Notes: generated by a model from the sequence alone, not told the origin. Shown: positions 7,427 through 13,655, numbered from the stretch's first letter. The stretch: 13,655 nt of DNA from UBA6136 sp039795615 (GCA_039795615.1 JBDKLO010000134.1:1-13655), one strand, 5' to 3'. Translations and numbers: made by a program.

Positions 7427-8670
7427 TCTCGAGCGATTCCTGATAATTCATCAAAGCCACCCGCCATCACTTTAAGTTTAGCGGTATTCAGTATCCAGTC
7501 AGTCTGTGACTGGATGAGGGTGATTCTGGCGTCTGATAATTCTCGCTGTGTATTCAGTAGCTCGATTAAGGACTTCTTTCCGGCGTCGTAGAGTCTCAAT
7601 TGAGAAACCATTGAAGACTCAACATTTGTGATAATGAGACGTTGGTTGTGAATCTGTTTCTCAGAACTGGTTCGGTTAATCCAGATGCTGCGCACCTTTC
7701 GGGTGAGTTCCATAATCTGCGTGCTTAACCGCTCCTCAGCACTTTCCATTTGAGAGACCGTTTCCCCAACCTGGGCTTGATTGACCTGTCCGAGCCCATT
7801 GAATTGGTAATCCATTTTGAGGCCTGCCTGAAGGCCTTTCTGGCCGGGGCCTGGGTTAACCGTTTCCTGTACCTGAAAGTACACATCCGGGGTTGACAGC
7901 GCTTTCACGTAATTTGTTTTCTGACGAAGGCTTTCGATTTCGTCATGTGCACGCTCTATTTCCGGGTTGGTCGATATGATCTTGTCTTGCAGGGCTTCAA
8001 GCCCCTCAAGATTCATTGTTGCAAGGTCAAGAATCTCAATTTCATCGACAGGCGTATGCGCCAGTTCTGACAATTCAGACAGGGCGACATCGTATTCAGC
8101 TTGCTGAACCACGCTCTGGTTCTTACTCTGCATCACCCTTGAATAGGCCGTTCTGACATCAGATTCTGTCGCGAGCCCACCGATAGCCCTTCTTTTAATC
8201 TTCTCAAGAATGAGGGTGTGCTCCTCGGTATTAGCGTTCGTCACCAACACTTTTTGCTTTGACCCACATGCCTTGATATAGAGCGATACAACCTCATCAA
8301 TGACATCTCTTTGGATCTTTTTTATACTATTTGCCTCAGTATTCAGGTCAATTTCGGCGAGCTGAATACTATCCTCAATTTTCCCAAAACTCCAAACGGG
8401 TTGCCTCAAAACAACCAACGTTTTGCCCAGAATCTGATCGTATGTATTAGCCGTAACAGAAACCGATGGATAATACTGCGCTTTTTTTCCGTACAGCGAC
8501 TCCTCTCTCGCTCTTATTGTAGCCTCTTGTTCCAATATTTTCGGGTTGGTGGCCAAAGCTGATTCCATAATGGATTTGAGCTTGGACTCACCTGCACCTA
8601 AGGCGCAATATGATGGATTTGAGAAAAAAAAGGTGAGGATAGAAAGTATAGTTATTCTTGCAGTACTCAC
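7423..8670 (-). CDS. TolC-family outer-membrane channel of the T1SS (LapE-like)
   Basis: The 415-residue protein begins with a signal peptide (ITILSILTFFFSNPSYCA, cleavage near residue 23). Two outer-membrane-efflux repeats rich in long amphipathic helices follow, for example YIKACGSKQKVLVTNANTEE and VSQLRLYDAGKKSLIELLNT. The final segment has the family pattern LLNTQRELSDARITL. It would form the trimeric outer-membrane conduit that meets the HlyD-type adaptor. The GTG start at 8670 is chosen because it keeps the complete signal peptide. No convincing Shine-Dalgarno precedes it; the upstream stretch is T-rich. The gene lies 39 bp after the XRE regulator and overlaps the ABC gene by 4 nt. An 8-base homopolymer lies within the signal-peptide codons (8624-8631). 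Confidence 0.93.
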   Translation of the reverse strand: MSTARITILSILTFFFSNPSYCALGAGESKLKSIMESALATNPKILEQEATIRAREESLYGKKAQYYPSVSVTANTYDQILGKTLVVLRQPVWSFGKIEDSIQLAEIDLNTEANSIKKIQRDVIDEVVSLYIKACGSKQKVLVTNANTEEHTLILEKIKRRAIGGLATESDVRTAYSRVMQSKNQSVVQQAEYDVALSELSELAHTPVDEIEILDLATMNLEGLEALQDKIISTNPEIERAHDEIESLRQKTNYVKALSTPDVYFQVQETVNPGPGQKGLQAGLKMDYQFNGLGQVNQAQVGETVSQMESAEERLSTQIMELTRKVRSIWINRTSSEKQIHNQRLIITNVESSMVSQLRLYDAGKKSLIELLNTQRELSDARITLIQSQTDWILNTAKLKVMAGGFDELSGIARE

Positions 8671-8702
8671 CTTGGTTAGAAAAATAAAAAAAATATCGAA
8701 GA

Positions 8703-8718
8703 GATGATTTTAATCATC
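8703..8718. other. Intercistronic palindrome with following U-tract (possible attenuator)
   Basis: A perfect 7-bp inverted repeat with a 2-nt centre (GATGATT-TT-AATCATC) spans the stop codon of the XRE gene. On the transcribed strand it is followed, about 9 nt later, by a T-rich run (eight T, A, five T). It resembles a weak intrinsic terminator that would reduce read-through into the tolC-lapB-lapC genes. The AT-rich stem and the offset make this uncertain; it could instead be a protein-binding site. Confidence 0.3.
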
Positions 8719-9240
8719 CAATCTAACTGGAGGCGTACTTTTATGGAATAAACAGAAAAGTTCGCCGCTCATCATCACGGGAATAGCAACCACCTTTCTT
8801 TCAATACCCATAAGACTCATGCTCTGATCAAGCCTTGCGCATCGCATACCCCAGAATCCCTGCTCGGAGAGCCTTTCAATGAAAGAGGCAAGCACTTCCC
8901 TTTCATCATCGCGAACCTGTTCGAGTATGTTTTGTCCTTCACTAAACAAACTGGCCTCAGAAACCACAATCACCATGCCGTTCCGATCCACAAGACACAC
9001 TGGAAACGGGCTATACCTCACCACATTTAAGGGATCATCAACGGTTGATACCCCTTGACGCTTGGCTAAATCGGCTATGCGGTTTTTCAGCGAAGAGCTG
9101 GGTACAGCTATTCCTCTCTCCCACCGTGATATGGAAGCCTGATCGACATCAAGAAGCCGCGCCATTTCCTTCTGGTTAACCTTCAATCCCTGACGTAATG
9201 CAAGGATATAACCCGACCAATAGAGAGGCTCGCTCGTCAT
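8710..9240 (-). CDS. XRE-type HTH regulator with PAS-like C-terminal sensor domain
   Basis: The 176-residue protein has an N-terminal Cro/C1-type helix-turn-helix at about residues 12-60. The pattern LRQGLKVNQKEMARLLDVDQ followed by ASISRWERG is the classical XRE signature. The C-terminal part (about 70-168) starts with SPFPVCLVDRNGMVIVVSEA, which looks like the opening strands of a PAS-type sensor, and ends in strands resembling VVAIPVMMSGELFCLFH. A small-molecule or redox input is possible; the ligand is unknown. It is the first gene of the T1SS operon and lies downstream of a cluster of ATGCAT palindromes, suggesting an autoregulated operon repressor or activator. The ATG at 9240 has no visible Shine-Dalgarno (CCAATAAAAATTACAA upstream), but the HTH leaves no room for a later start. 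Confidence 0.85.
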   Translation of the reverse strand: MTSEPLYWSGYILALRQGLKVNQKEMARLLDVDQASISRWERGIAVPSSSLKNRIADLAKRQGVSTVDDPLNVVRYSPFPVCLVDRNGMVIVVSEASLFSEGQNILEQVRDDEREVLASFIERLSEQGFWGMRCARLDQSMSLMGIERKVVAIPVMMSGELFCLFHKSTPPVRLDD

Positions 9241-9365
9241 TTGTAATTTTTATTGGATCAAAGTCCGCAGTCGCGTACCTCGTAGTAGGAGTAAGGTCGC
9301 GAGAATTCGTCATTATTTGATCCTTCATGATATCTGGCGAGACAGCTTTGCTCTATGACATAAAT

Positions 9366-9420
9366 ATGCATCCAATAATGCATATTTATGCATATTCTAT
9401 TGATGTGGGTATGGATGCAT
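9366..9420. promoter_or_regulatory. ATGCAT operator cluster upstream of the XRE/T1SS operon
   Basis: ATGCAT occurs at 9366, 9378, 9388 and 9415. The middle pair forms a perfect 16-bp palindrome, ATGCATA-TT-TATGCAT (9378-9393). The outer pair forms a second inverted repeat, ATGCATCCA (9366-9374) and TGGATGCAT (9412-9420). This symmetrical layout, 126-180 bp before the first gene, is typical of a cooperative operator. The likeliest ligand is the adjacent XRE protein, but that is inference. No clear -35/-10 pair could be assigned. Confidence 0.6.
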
Positions 9421-9485
9421 AAATAATACGCTTTCCAACAGCCCCGCTTGGTTTCGCTTACGCCTATTTGAGCCCTCAAAGACCC

Positions 9486-9509
9486 AAAAAAACCACCTTT
9501 TTCGGTGGT
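9486..9509 (-). terminator. Rho-independent terminator of the FimV-like gene
   Basis: Read on the minus strand, ACCACC-GAAAAA-GGTGGT forms a 6-bp GC-containing hairpin followed at once by a run of six further T (9491-9486). It lies 58 nt past the stop codon of the FimV-like gene, in the right orientation. It separates that gene from the XRE/T1SS operon. The remainder of the 9241-9566 gap holds the ATGCAT cluster and no gene. Confidence 0.85.
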
Positions 9510-9566
9510 CATCTGCAACTTTCAGAGTGATTCCATCTTTTGATGGTATGGACGGAGATCCAAGGC

Positions 9567-11954
9567 TCAATTCACCTCTTCACCAACCCCCATGTTTTTG
9601 GGGAAGTTAGAGGCATTTATTTTTTCAAAAATCTTAAACGCTTCTTCTTTATCAGCAGGCTTCCCAGCGTCGATGATTTGCCGTAGGAGTAACTTGGCAG
9701 TCTCTCGATCACCCATGTTGATGTAGACCCTCGCAAGATCAAGTCGCTCATCACGGGCATTGCGCTTTTTGCTCGCCTCTTTTGCCGCCCCGGCCATCTC
9801 TGCCATGGGCTGGGCGGGATGCGGAGTTGCAGACGACGCCATTGTTGTCATTTCTGGCGCTTGAGGGGGGACTGGCATTGGCTCAATGATGGGCTGAGGC
9901 CCGGGTGGCGCTTGCTCGGCAGTTTTAACTGGAGAATGCTGCGGTTGCTGCATCATGGATGCGACACGAGTTTCCTGAGCCCTAATGGGCTCCTGTTGGA
10001 CTGGAGGCGGACTTTCCGGCCGGATCGGGTTTTGTTGAACGTGCCCAGGCGCTGACGCCTGCACTGGTGCAGTCTGGCTTGCGGCCTGATGGAATTCTGG
10101 AACACCTGGATTCGAAGCAATATTGGTATGAACAGCCTGAGTACCGTGGGCCATTGGCGCTTGATTGAGAGCAGCAAACTGGCTGGCATGGACCGGCCCA
10201 TATGCCGTCATGACATATCCAGCCGCATCAGGCGCGCTCATACCGTATGCGGCCATAGGCATGGGAGAAGCCTGCTGCACAGGCGGCATCCAAGGTTGCG
10301 GCACCTGCACCATCATGCTCGGGTGCGCATAATGAACGGGAGCCGGCGCCGGTGCGGCGTAGTACATGCCCCCATGGGTCTGTGACGGATAATGCGCCGG
10401 TCCACCCATCGGTGTCGGCGCAACGGCAGCAGGTTGGTTATGTTGGGAGGCCATTTGACCAGGTGCGGTCACCCCAGACCTAAAGCCTGCCTCAAAACCA
10501 GCTTCGAAAACTCTTTGTGAGTTTGATGAGGCGGGAGGATCTCTTTGATGCTCATGGATGGGGGGGGGCCTCTGATACTCAGGGGGAGGCGACGTTGGAG
10601 GCGGAAAGGTTGGAGCAGATAACTGCGCGATCTGACCACCACGTCTTCTTAAATGGCTATAGCCATACGCGAGGGCCACTATCACTAAGAGGGCCAAATA
10701 AATTTCTTCGCGGGTGATGACGTAAGCGGGGCTCTGCTTAATATTGGATCCCGATACGTATCGAGGAGACTCTGATTGCACCTGAAAGTCAGTATCCGCC
10801 TGCGCAAGCTGTTCTGCTGCAGGCGCCTCAGCTGACCGCTCTCCTTTATCAGAAATGGGATTTTCTGCCACAGAATTTTGTGGCCAGCCACCACGATCCG
10901 CCTTGATTTCTTCCTTGATCGCACGGATCACAGCGTCTCTTCCCTTAGGATTTTCAATCGTGGGGCTCAGACTACCTTTCCGCTCCGGGATCGAGGGTAT
11001 CGTTCGGCCCATGTCCTGAGTGCTCTGGGCAACTTGAGCCAATCTTTGAGAAGCGACCCCACCGAATGATCCCCCAGCACTCCTCGATGCATAAGTTGGA
11101 TTTGTTACTCTCATCGGATATGGCAATTTGACAACAGAGCCGACACGAAGACTCATTCCGTCAGCCTGCCATACATCCGGGTTTAATGATCGGAAGGCCC
11201 GCACGACCTCCTCAAAATCCCGTCCTTCCGTCACCATACGTCCCAGAATAAATTCAAGCGTATCGCCAATCTGTATCCGGTATTGGTTCTGATTGAGCGT
11301 CTCTGCGCTCTTGGCGACTTCTGACTTTTGATCCGTTGGCAGGGATTCAGAACCTGAGCTGGCTAGTTTTTCTTGAACAGAGGGATTCCCAGTCACATTG
11401 ATTGCTGACTCCTGAGGCTCAAGTTGCTCTCGTTGCACGCTTGCGGCCGAGGTTGATAGAACAACCCGATAATTTGTGACTATTTTTTGGTCACCGCCCT
11501 CGTGAACGAACAAGACGTTAAACGTCTTGTTATCCCAAGGCACAGCGCCAGTCAACAGATAGCCAGCCGCAGGATTTTTGGGATCCAGCGGACGAACGTG
11601 AGCATTTTTCAGGAATTCAGGACGAGGAAGGGAGAACTCGCGATATTCCGCATCCGTGCCAATTCTGACAAGATGCGCAGCATTTTGATGTTCCGAACCT
11701 GAAATATTGAATGATATCCGAGCTTGAAACGGGCTTTCCGAGGATAACGGGGGTACGACAAGATCCTCAAAACGAAAACCCGATTGGGCCCTATCAGCCC
11801 CTATGCAGGGTGAATATATTCCAGCAAGGCACGCGGAAAGGAAAACCGAACGAAGAACAGAGGGCGAAAATCCACACCACTCCGGCAAAGCAAGGCTGGA
11901 ACGCCCCCCATGCTGAAAAGTGCCTGTCTGCCCGTTTGTCTTTTTCTCGATCAT
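9567..11954 (-). CDS. FimV/HubP-like LysM and TPR inner-membrane hub protein
   Basis: The 795-residue protein has the FimV domain order. A signal-type hydrophobic segment at about residues 33-52 follows an unusually long n-region. A periplasmic FimV-type N-domain spans about 58-170 (FEDLVVPPLSSESPFQARI onward). A LysM-like domain lies at about 225-278 (YRIQIGDTLEFILGRM, then RVGSVVKLPYP), and one transmembrane helix at about 416-432. A Pro/Gln/Ala/Met-rich low-complexity region fills about 446-720. A C-terminal FimV TPR motif lies at about 734-780 (ERLDLARVYINMGDRETAKLL). Family members bind peptidoglycan and recruit polar or pilus-related partners through the TPR end. Here the cytoplasmic region is mostly low-complexity Pro-rich sequence with a single TPR-like cap. 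A run of nine C residues at codons 463-465 could be slippery. The ATG at 11954 has no strong Shine-Dalgarno. The gene is separately transcribed next to the T1SS operon; a link to adhesin localisation is inference. Confidence 0.85.
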   Translation of the reverse strand: MIEKKTNGQTGTFQHGGRSSLALPEWCGFSPSVLRSVFLSACLAGIYSPCIGADRAQSGFRFEDLVVPPLSSESPFQARISFNISGSEHQNAAHLVRIGTDAEYREFSLPRPEFLKNAHVRPLDPKNPAAGYLLTGAVPWDNKTFNVLFVHEGGDQKIVTNYRVVLSTSAASVQREQLEPQESAINVTGNPSVQEKLASSGSESLPTDQKSEVAKSAETLNQNQYRIQIGDTLEFILGRMVTEGRDFEEVVRAFRSLNPDVWQADGMSLRVGSVVKLPYPMRVTNPTYASRSAGGSFGGVASQRLAQVAQSTQDMGRTIPSIPERKGSLSPTIENPKGRDAVIRAIKEEIKADRGGWPQNSVAENPISDKGERSAEAPAAEQLAQADTDFQVQSESPRYVSGSNIKQSPAYVITREEIYLALLVIVALAYGYSHLRRRGGQIAQLSAPTFPPPTSPPPEYQRPPPIHEHQRDPPASSNSQRVFEAGFEAGFRSGVTAPGQMASQHNQPAAVAPTPMGGPAHYPSQTHGGMYYAAPAPAPVHYAHPSMMVQVPQPWMPPVQQASPMPMAAYGMSAPDAAGYVMTAYGPVHASQFAALNQAPMAHGTQAVHTNIASNPGVPEFHQAASQTAPVQASAPGHVQQNPIRPESPPPVQQEPIRAQETRVASMMQQPQHSPVKTAEQAPPGPQPIIEPMPVPPQAPEMTTMASSATPHPAQPMAEMAGAAKEASKKRNARDERLDLARVYINMGDRETAKLLLRQIIDAGKPADKEEAFKIFEKINASNFPKNMGVGEEVN
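10560..10568. repeat. Nine-base G/C homopolymer inside the FimV-like gene
   Basis: Nine consecutive G on the plus strand encode Pro463-Pro465 of the FimV-like protein. Gain or loss of a base would shift the frame after the transmembrane helix and delete the TPR end. Tracts of this length support slipped-strand phase variation in many bacteria; whether this one varies is unknown. Confidence 0.6.
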
Positions 11955-12034
11955 TATGAAGCGGTAAGTGCCAAACTAGTGACGCCGGACAGGATCGTAG
12001 GGTTAGCTACTTATCCTTATTGTCAATTACGACA

Positions 12035-12062
12035 TTTATAGCACAGCTTCAGAGTCTCGCAA
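12035..12062 (-). promoter_or_regulatory. Sigma-70 promoter for the FimV-like gene
   Basis: On the minus strand TTGCGA (12062-12057), a 16-nt spacer and an extended -10 box TGC-TATAAA (12040-12035) are visible. Initiation would be near 12028, giving a leader of about 74 nt. An ATGCAT half-site (12088-12093, within AAATGCATGTG) lies about 60 bp upstream of this start point and resembles the operator at 2596. The promoter match is good, but the only support is sequence. Confidence 0.5.
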
Positions 12063-12121
12063 AAGTCAAATATGGCAAGACGCAGAAATGCATGTGCCAA
12101 GATCTGTTCCTGTGAGCTTTC

Positions 12122-12697
12122 TCAGTGGCTGACGCGTTGCCTGACCTGATTCAGAAGATCATCAACGACTGCGCTGAAGGTGTCTTGCTGTGCTTTGTCA
12201 TGAAGCGTTGCCAATTCACCAAGCGAAAACCATTTCGCGCGAGTGGTAGATGATGCGTATGCTGCAAACGGACCTATCGCTCCCTTATCAGTGATCAAGG
12301 TGATGGTCCCGTTCGCAACGTAATCAACATCGAACCAAAAAACCGGCTCTAGCAGAAACAAGGAAAATCCAAGACCGAACTCCTTAAATGCCTTCGCTGT
12401 AAGGTGATCGTCCATTTTTAGGCTCAGATCGACACTCAGAATGGGGAACGATGCTTTGTTCAGATCTTGAACTTGGTGCACCTCCCTCGCCAGAGAGCGT
12501 GAGATCACAGTTCGCGTGAATAGATCCATCGCCAAGGGATCATTTCCCGGCTCAAATTTCACAGAAATCTTGTCAAACAGATATGACCTTGGGTCTTTAT
12601 GGGAGGGAACTGGCTCATTGTGGATATACACACTTCCCGTACACGATACGTTCAGCAGGAAAAGACTCACGAGTCCGAGCGCTTTAAACAGATTCAT
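12122..12697 (-). CDS. Putative lipoprotein of unknown function
   Basis: The 191-residue protein has a short charged start, a hydrophobic stretch (ALGLVSLFLLNVSC) and Cys19 in a lipobox-like site. The -3 residue is Asn rather than the usual Leu, with Leu at -4, so lipidation is likely but not textbook. The mature part is mixed alpha/beta with no motif I recognise. It contains an internal hydrophobic stretch at about residues 109-126 (GLGFSLFLLEPVFWFDVDYV) and the strand-like segment NGTITLITDKGAIG. The ATG at 12697 has an AAGGTGG Shine-Dalgarno 8 nt upstream. It is 167 bp upstream of the FimV-like gene on the same strand, but that gene appears to have its own promoter, so co-transcription is uncertain. 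No terminator is evident after it. The function is unknown; an envelope role is suggested only by the signal and neighbours. Confidence 0.7.
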   Translation of the reverse strand: MNLFKALGLVSLFLLNVSCTGSVYIHNEPVPSHKDPRSYLFDKISVKFEPGNDPLAMDLFTRTVISRSLAREVHQVQDLNKASFPILSVDLSLKMDDHLTAKAFKEFGLGFSLFLLEPVFWFDVDYVANGTITLITDKGAIGPFAAYASSTTRAKWFSLGELATLHDKAQQDTFSAVVDDLLNQVRQRVSH

Positions 12698-12919
12698 CTA
12701 ATGAGCCACCTTTGGTCATGCAAGGGTAAAAGTCCGTTGCCAAGCAAAGCAGTTGAATTGACAGCTACAGTGCTCATATATGGTGACACAACCGCATCGA
12801 GCCTAAGCTGTGGTTGATGATGGTTAGTTGATAATTTGTGGTGACGCTGTCCTGAGCCGCGCGGTTCACGGGAAAAGGAATCATCGAGAATCACTCTTAC
12901 ATTAGACAGAAATCGATGG
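12698..12919. other. Intergenic gap, nothing firm
   Basis: This gap of about 220 bp carries the Shine-Dalgarno for the lipoprotein gene at its left edge and presumably its promoter, but no convincing -35/-10 pair was found. A short CCGCGCGG palindrome occurs near 12856. No RNA gene or repeat was recognised. Confidence 0.4.
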
Positions 12920-13287
12920 ATGAACCGAAAGTTTCACCAGCCGAGTCCTTTGATTTCAAAAAATACCGACCGAAACAAGATAGAAGGCGCATACCTTGAT
13001 TCCGAGTTTCTTCCAGAAAGCCGCAAGCTCATTCAGGCTTGGGCTGATCTGGTCAGCCTGATCCAGCCAGCCATCGCGGACAGGCTCGAACTAGAACCCA
13101 CCTACCCCGGAACATCCATTCCTGATTATTCGGCTTGCGGGTACATCACCCAGACTGGCGGAGGTGGGTACACCCAACTGGTGCCAGTCACAGAAGCCTC
13201 GCAGACATAAGATCCTTGCCGACGCAGCTATATTCCTCAGACTACTACTGGACCGATGACGGAACCATCTTCGAAGATGACGCGATA
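12916..13287 (+). pseudogene. Probable decayed or interrupted ORF of unknown function next to the IS end
   Basis: The longest frame runs from ATG 12920 to the stop at 13208-13210 (96 residues; for example RKLIQAWADLVSLIQPAIAD then LELEPTYPGTSIPDYSACGY). Protein-like sequence also appears in the adjacent frame before it: ATG 12916 gives MDEPKVSPAESFDFKKY and then stops at 12997. The same adjacent frame is protein-like again after 13208 (TQLYSSDYYWTDDGTIFEDD) and stays open up to the IS right end near 13288. The simplest reading is one gene damaged by frameshifts and then cut by the insertion element; a genuine 96-residue protein is the alternative. No family is recognised, and no good Shine-Dalgarno is present. 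Confidence 0.4.
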
Positions 13288-13450
13288 GTTGACTACTCCT
13301 CTCCCTTAAGGAAGAGGATTCCTAATTCAACGAGAACTGCTCATGCCGTTTGGCGACACAAGTCTGACACTCTCTCCAGAGGCTAACACCGCAAGTCCTG
13401 CGGCTTTGATGTTACGCGCGGCGTTGATGTCCCGATCCAAAAGGCTCGAA
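13288..13450 (-). ncRNA. Probable omega-RNA (reRNA) overlapping the 3' end of tnpB
   Basis: In IS200/IS605 elements the TnpB guide RNA overlaps the end of tnpB and continues through the right-end hairpin, with the guide lying just outside the element. The geometry is present here, so the guide would begin at about 13287 (minus strand, TATCGCGTCATCTTCG). The 5' limit is arbitrary. The call rests on family knowledge, not on a recognised RNA motif. Confidence 0.35.
13297..13318 (-). repeat. Subterminal hairpin of the IS right end
   Basis: An imperfect palindrome has outer arms TCCTCT and AGAGGA, one C-A mismatch and an inner CCTTAAGG. It lies 9 nt past the tnpB stop and just inside the proposed element end. 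Such hairpins are the TnpA recognition and omega-RNA 3' structures in this family. It could also serve as a terminator-like structure, although no T-run follows. Confidence 0.6.
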
Positions 13451-13655
13451 CAGGAAGGACAGATCCACTCCCGATCATTCAATGTCAGCGCATCGTTGAT
13501 GTATCCGCAACAGGAACAGCACTTGGAGCTCGGAAAGAAGGTGTCGATAGCGACAAGGCTTCGCCCGGCCCAATCGGCCTTATATTCCAGCATTCTCAGG
13601 AAATGCCCCCAGCCCGCATCGGCGATGTGCTTGCTGAGCTGGGGATTGCGGATCA
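13327..13655 (-). CDS. tnpB: RNA-guided endonuclease TnpB / IS605 OrfB, C-terminal part (runs off right edge)
   Basis: The last 108 residues or so are visible. In order they show GWGHFLRMLEYKADWAGR and then FFPSSKCCSCCG. The zinc-ribbon cysteines form pairs C-x2-C (CSCC) and C-x2-C (CPSC), and the RuvC-III signature DRDINAARNI contains the final catalytic Asp. All expected C-terminal residues are present, so this end looks intact. The frame stays open through 13655, so an internal ATG at 13593 is not the true start; at least two thirds of the protein lies outside. TnpB is the guide-RNA-directed nuclease of IS200/IS605 elements and promotes element retention. It is unrelated to the secretion locus apart from its position. 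Confidence 0.92.
   Translation of the reverse strand, partial: IRNPQLSKHIADAGWGHFLRMLEYKADWAGRSLVAIDTFFPSSKCCSCCGYINDALTLNDREWICPSCSSLLDRDINAARNIKAAGLAVLASGESVRLVSPNGMSSSR

Larger units (their letters stand above)
13288..13655 (-). mobile_element. IS200/IS605-family (IS1341-like) element, right end and 3' part of tnpB
   Basis: The element is recognised by the TnpB C-terminus and, beyond its stop, a short AATCC-type sequence leading into a hairpin and then a GTCAAC-like terminus. This order matches the right ends of IS605/IS1341 elements as I remember them. The right boundary of the element is placed near 13288 by the TCAAC (minus strand 13292-13288). No tnpA is visible; it could lie beyond the right edge or be absent. 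Confidence 0.7.

Noticed and set aside
9258..9518. 86-residue minus-strand ORF in the gap before the XRE gene
   Set aside because: It starts inside the terminator of the FimV-like gene, spans the ATGCAT operator cluster, has no ribosome site and its composition is not protein-like.
12083..12105. Possible sigma-54 promoter (TTGGCAC-ATGCA-TTTC, minus strand) before the FimV-like gene
   Set aside because: The -24 half is perfect but the -12 GC is replaced by TC; a better sigma-70 match lies closer to the gene.

Overview
The window comes from a Gram-negative bacterium. It encodes a tripartite type I secretion system (T1SS), a Bap-type repetitive surface adhesin, a FimV/HubP-like inner-membrane protein and a probable outer-membrane lipoprotein. 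Base composition is near balanced. FimV-like proteins are best known from gamma- and betaproteobacteria, but nothing here fixes the species.

Layout, left to right. Bases 1-2330 (minus strand) hold the N-terminal 776 codons of a large adhesin: a BapA-prefix-like module, a Gly/Leu-rich hydrophobic segment, a Ser/Thr linker, then tandem Ig-like repeats that run off the left edge. A divergent intergenic region of about 320 bp (2331-2649) follows. Next is a plus-strand gene for a degenerate NtrC-type AAA+ regulator (2650-4038), whose sigma-54-contact loop and several catalytic residues are missing. It converges on a compact minus-strand operon read from 9240 down to 4081: an XRE-type HTH regulator with a sensor-like C-terminal half, a TolC-family outer-membrane protein, a LapB-type ABC transporter and a HlyD/LapC-type adaptor. 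Upstream lie a FimV-like LysM/TPR protein (11954-9567) with its own promoter and terminator, and a small putative lipoprotein (12697-12122). The right end (about 13288 to the edge) is the 3' part of an IS200/IS605-family (IS1341-like) element: a partial tnpB, its right-end hairpin and a probable omega-RNA. It abuts what looks like a decayed ORF of unknown function.

How the parts fit: the T1SS presumably exports the adjacent adhesin, and biofilm or attachment is the obvious role. The most interesting signal is regulatory. A 16-bp near-palindrome at 9378-9393, within an ATGCAT-rich cluster upstream of the XRE/T1SS operon, recurs with 14 of 16 matches at 2596-2611, just upstream of the degenerate AAA+ regulator. 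Single ATGCAT half-sites also lie upstream of the adhesin and of the FimV-like gene. By eye, seven of the nine ATGCAT hexamers in the window are intergenic. This suggests one small regulon, probably controlled by the XRE protein, covering the exporter, its substrate, a non-canonical enhancer-binding-protein homologue and possibly the FimV-like hub. No LapD/LapG pair and no LapG-type TAAG site were seen, so this would not be the classical c-di-GMP/LapG-controlled system.
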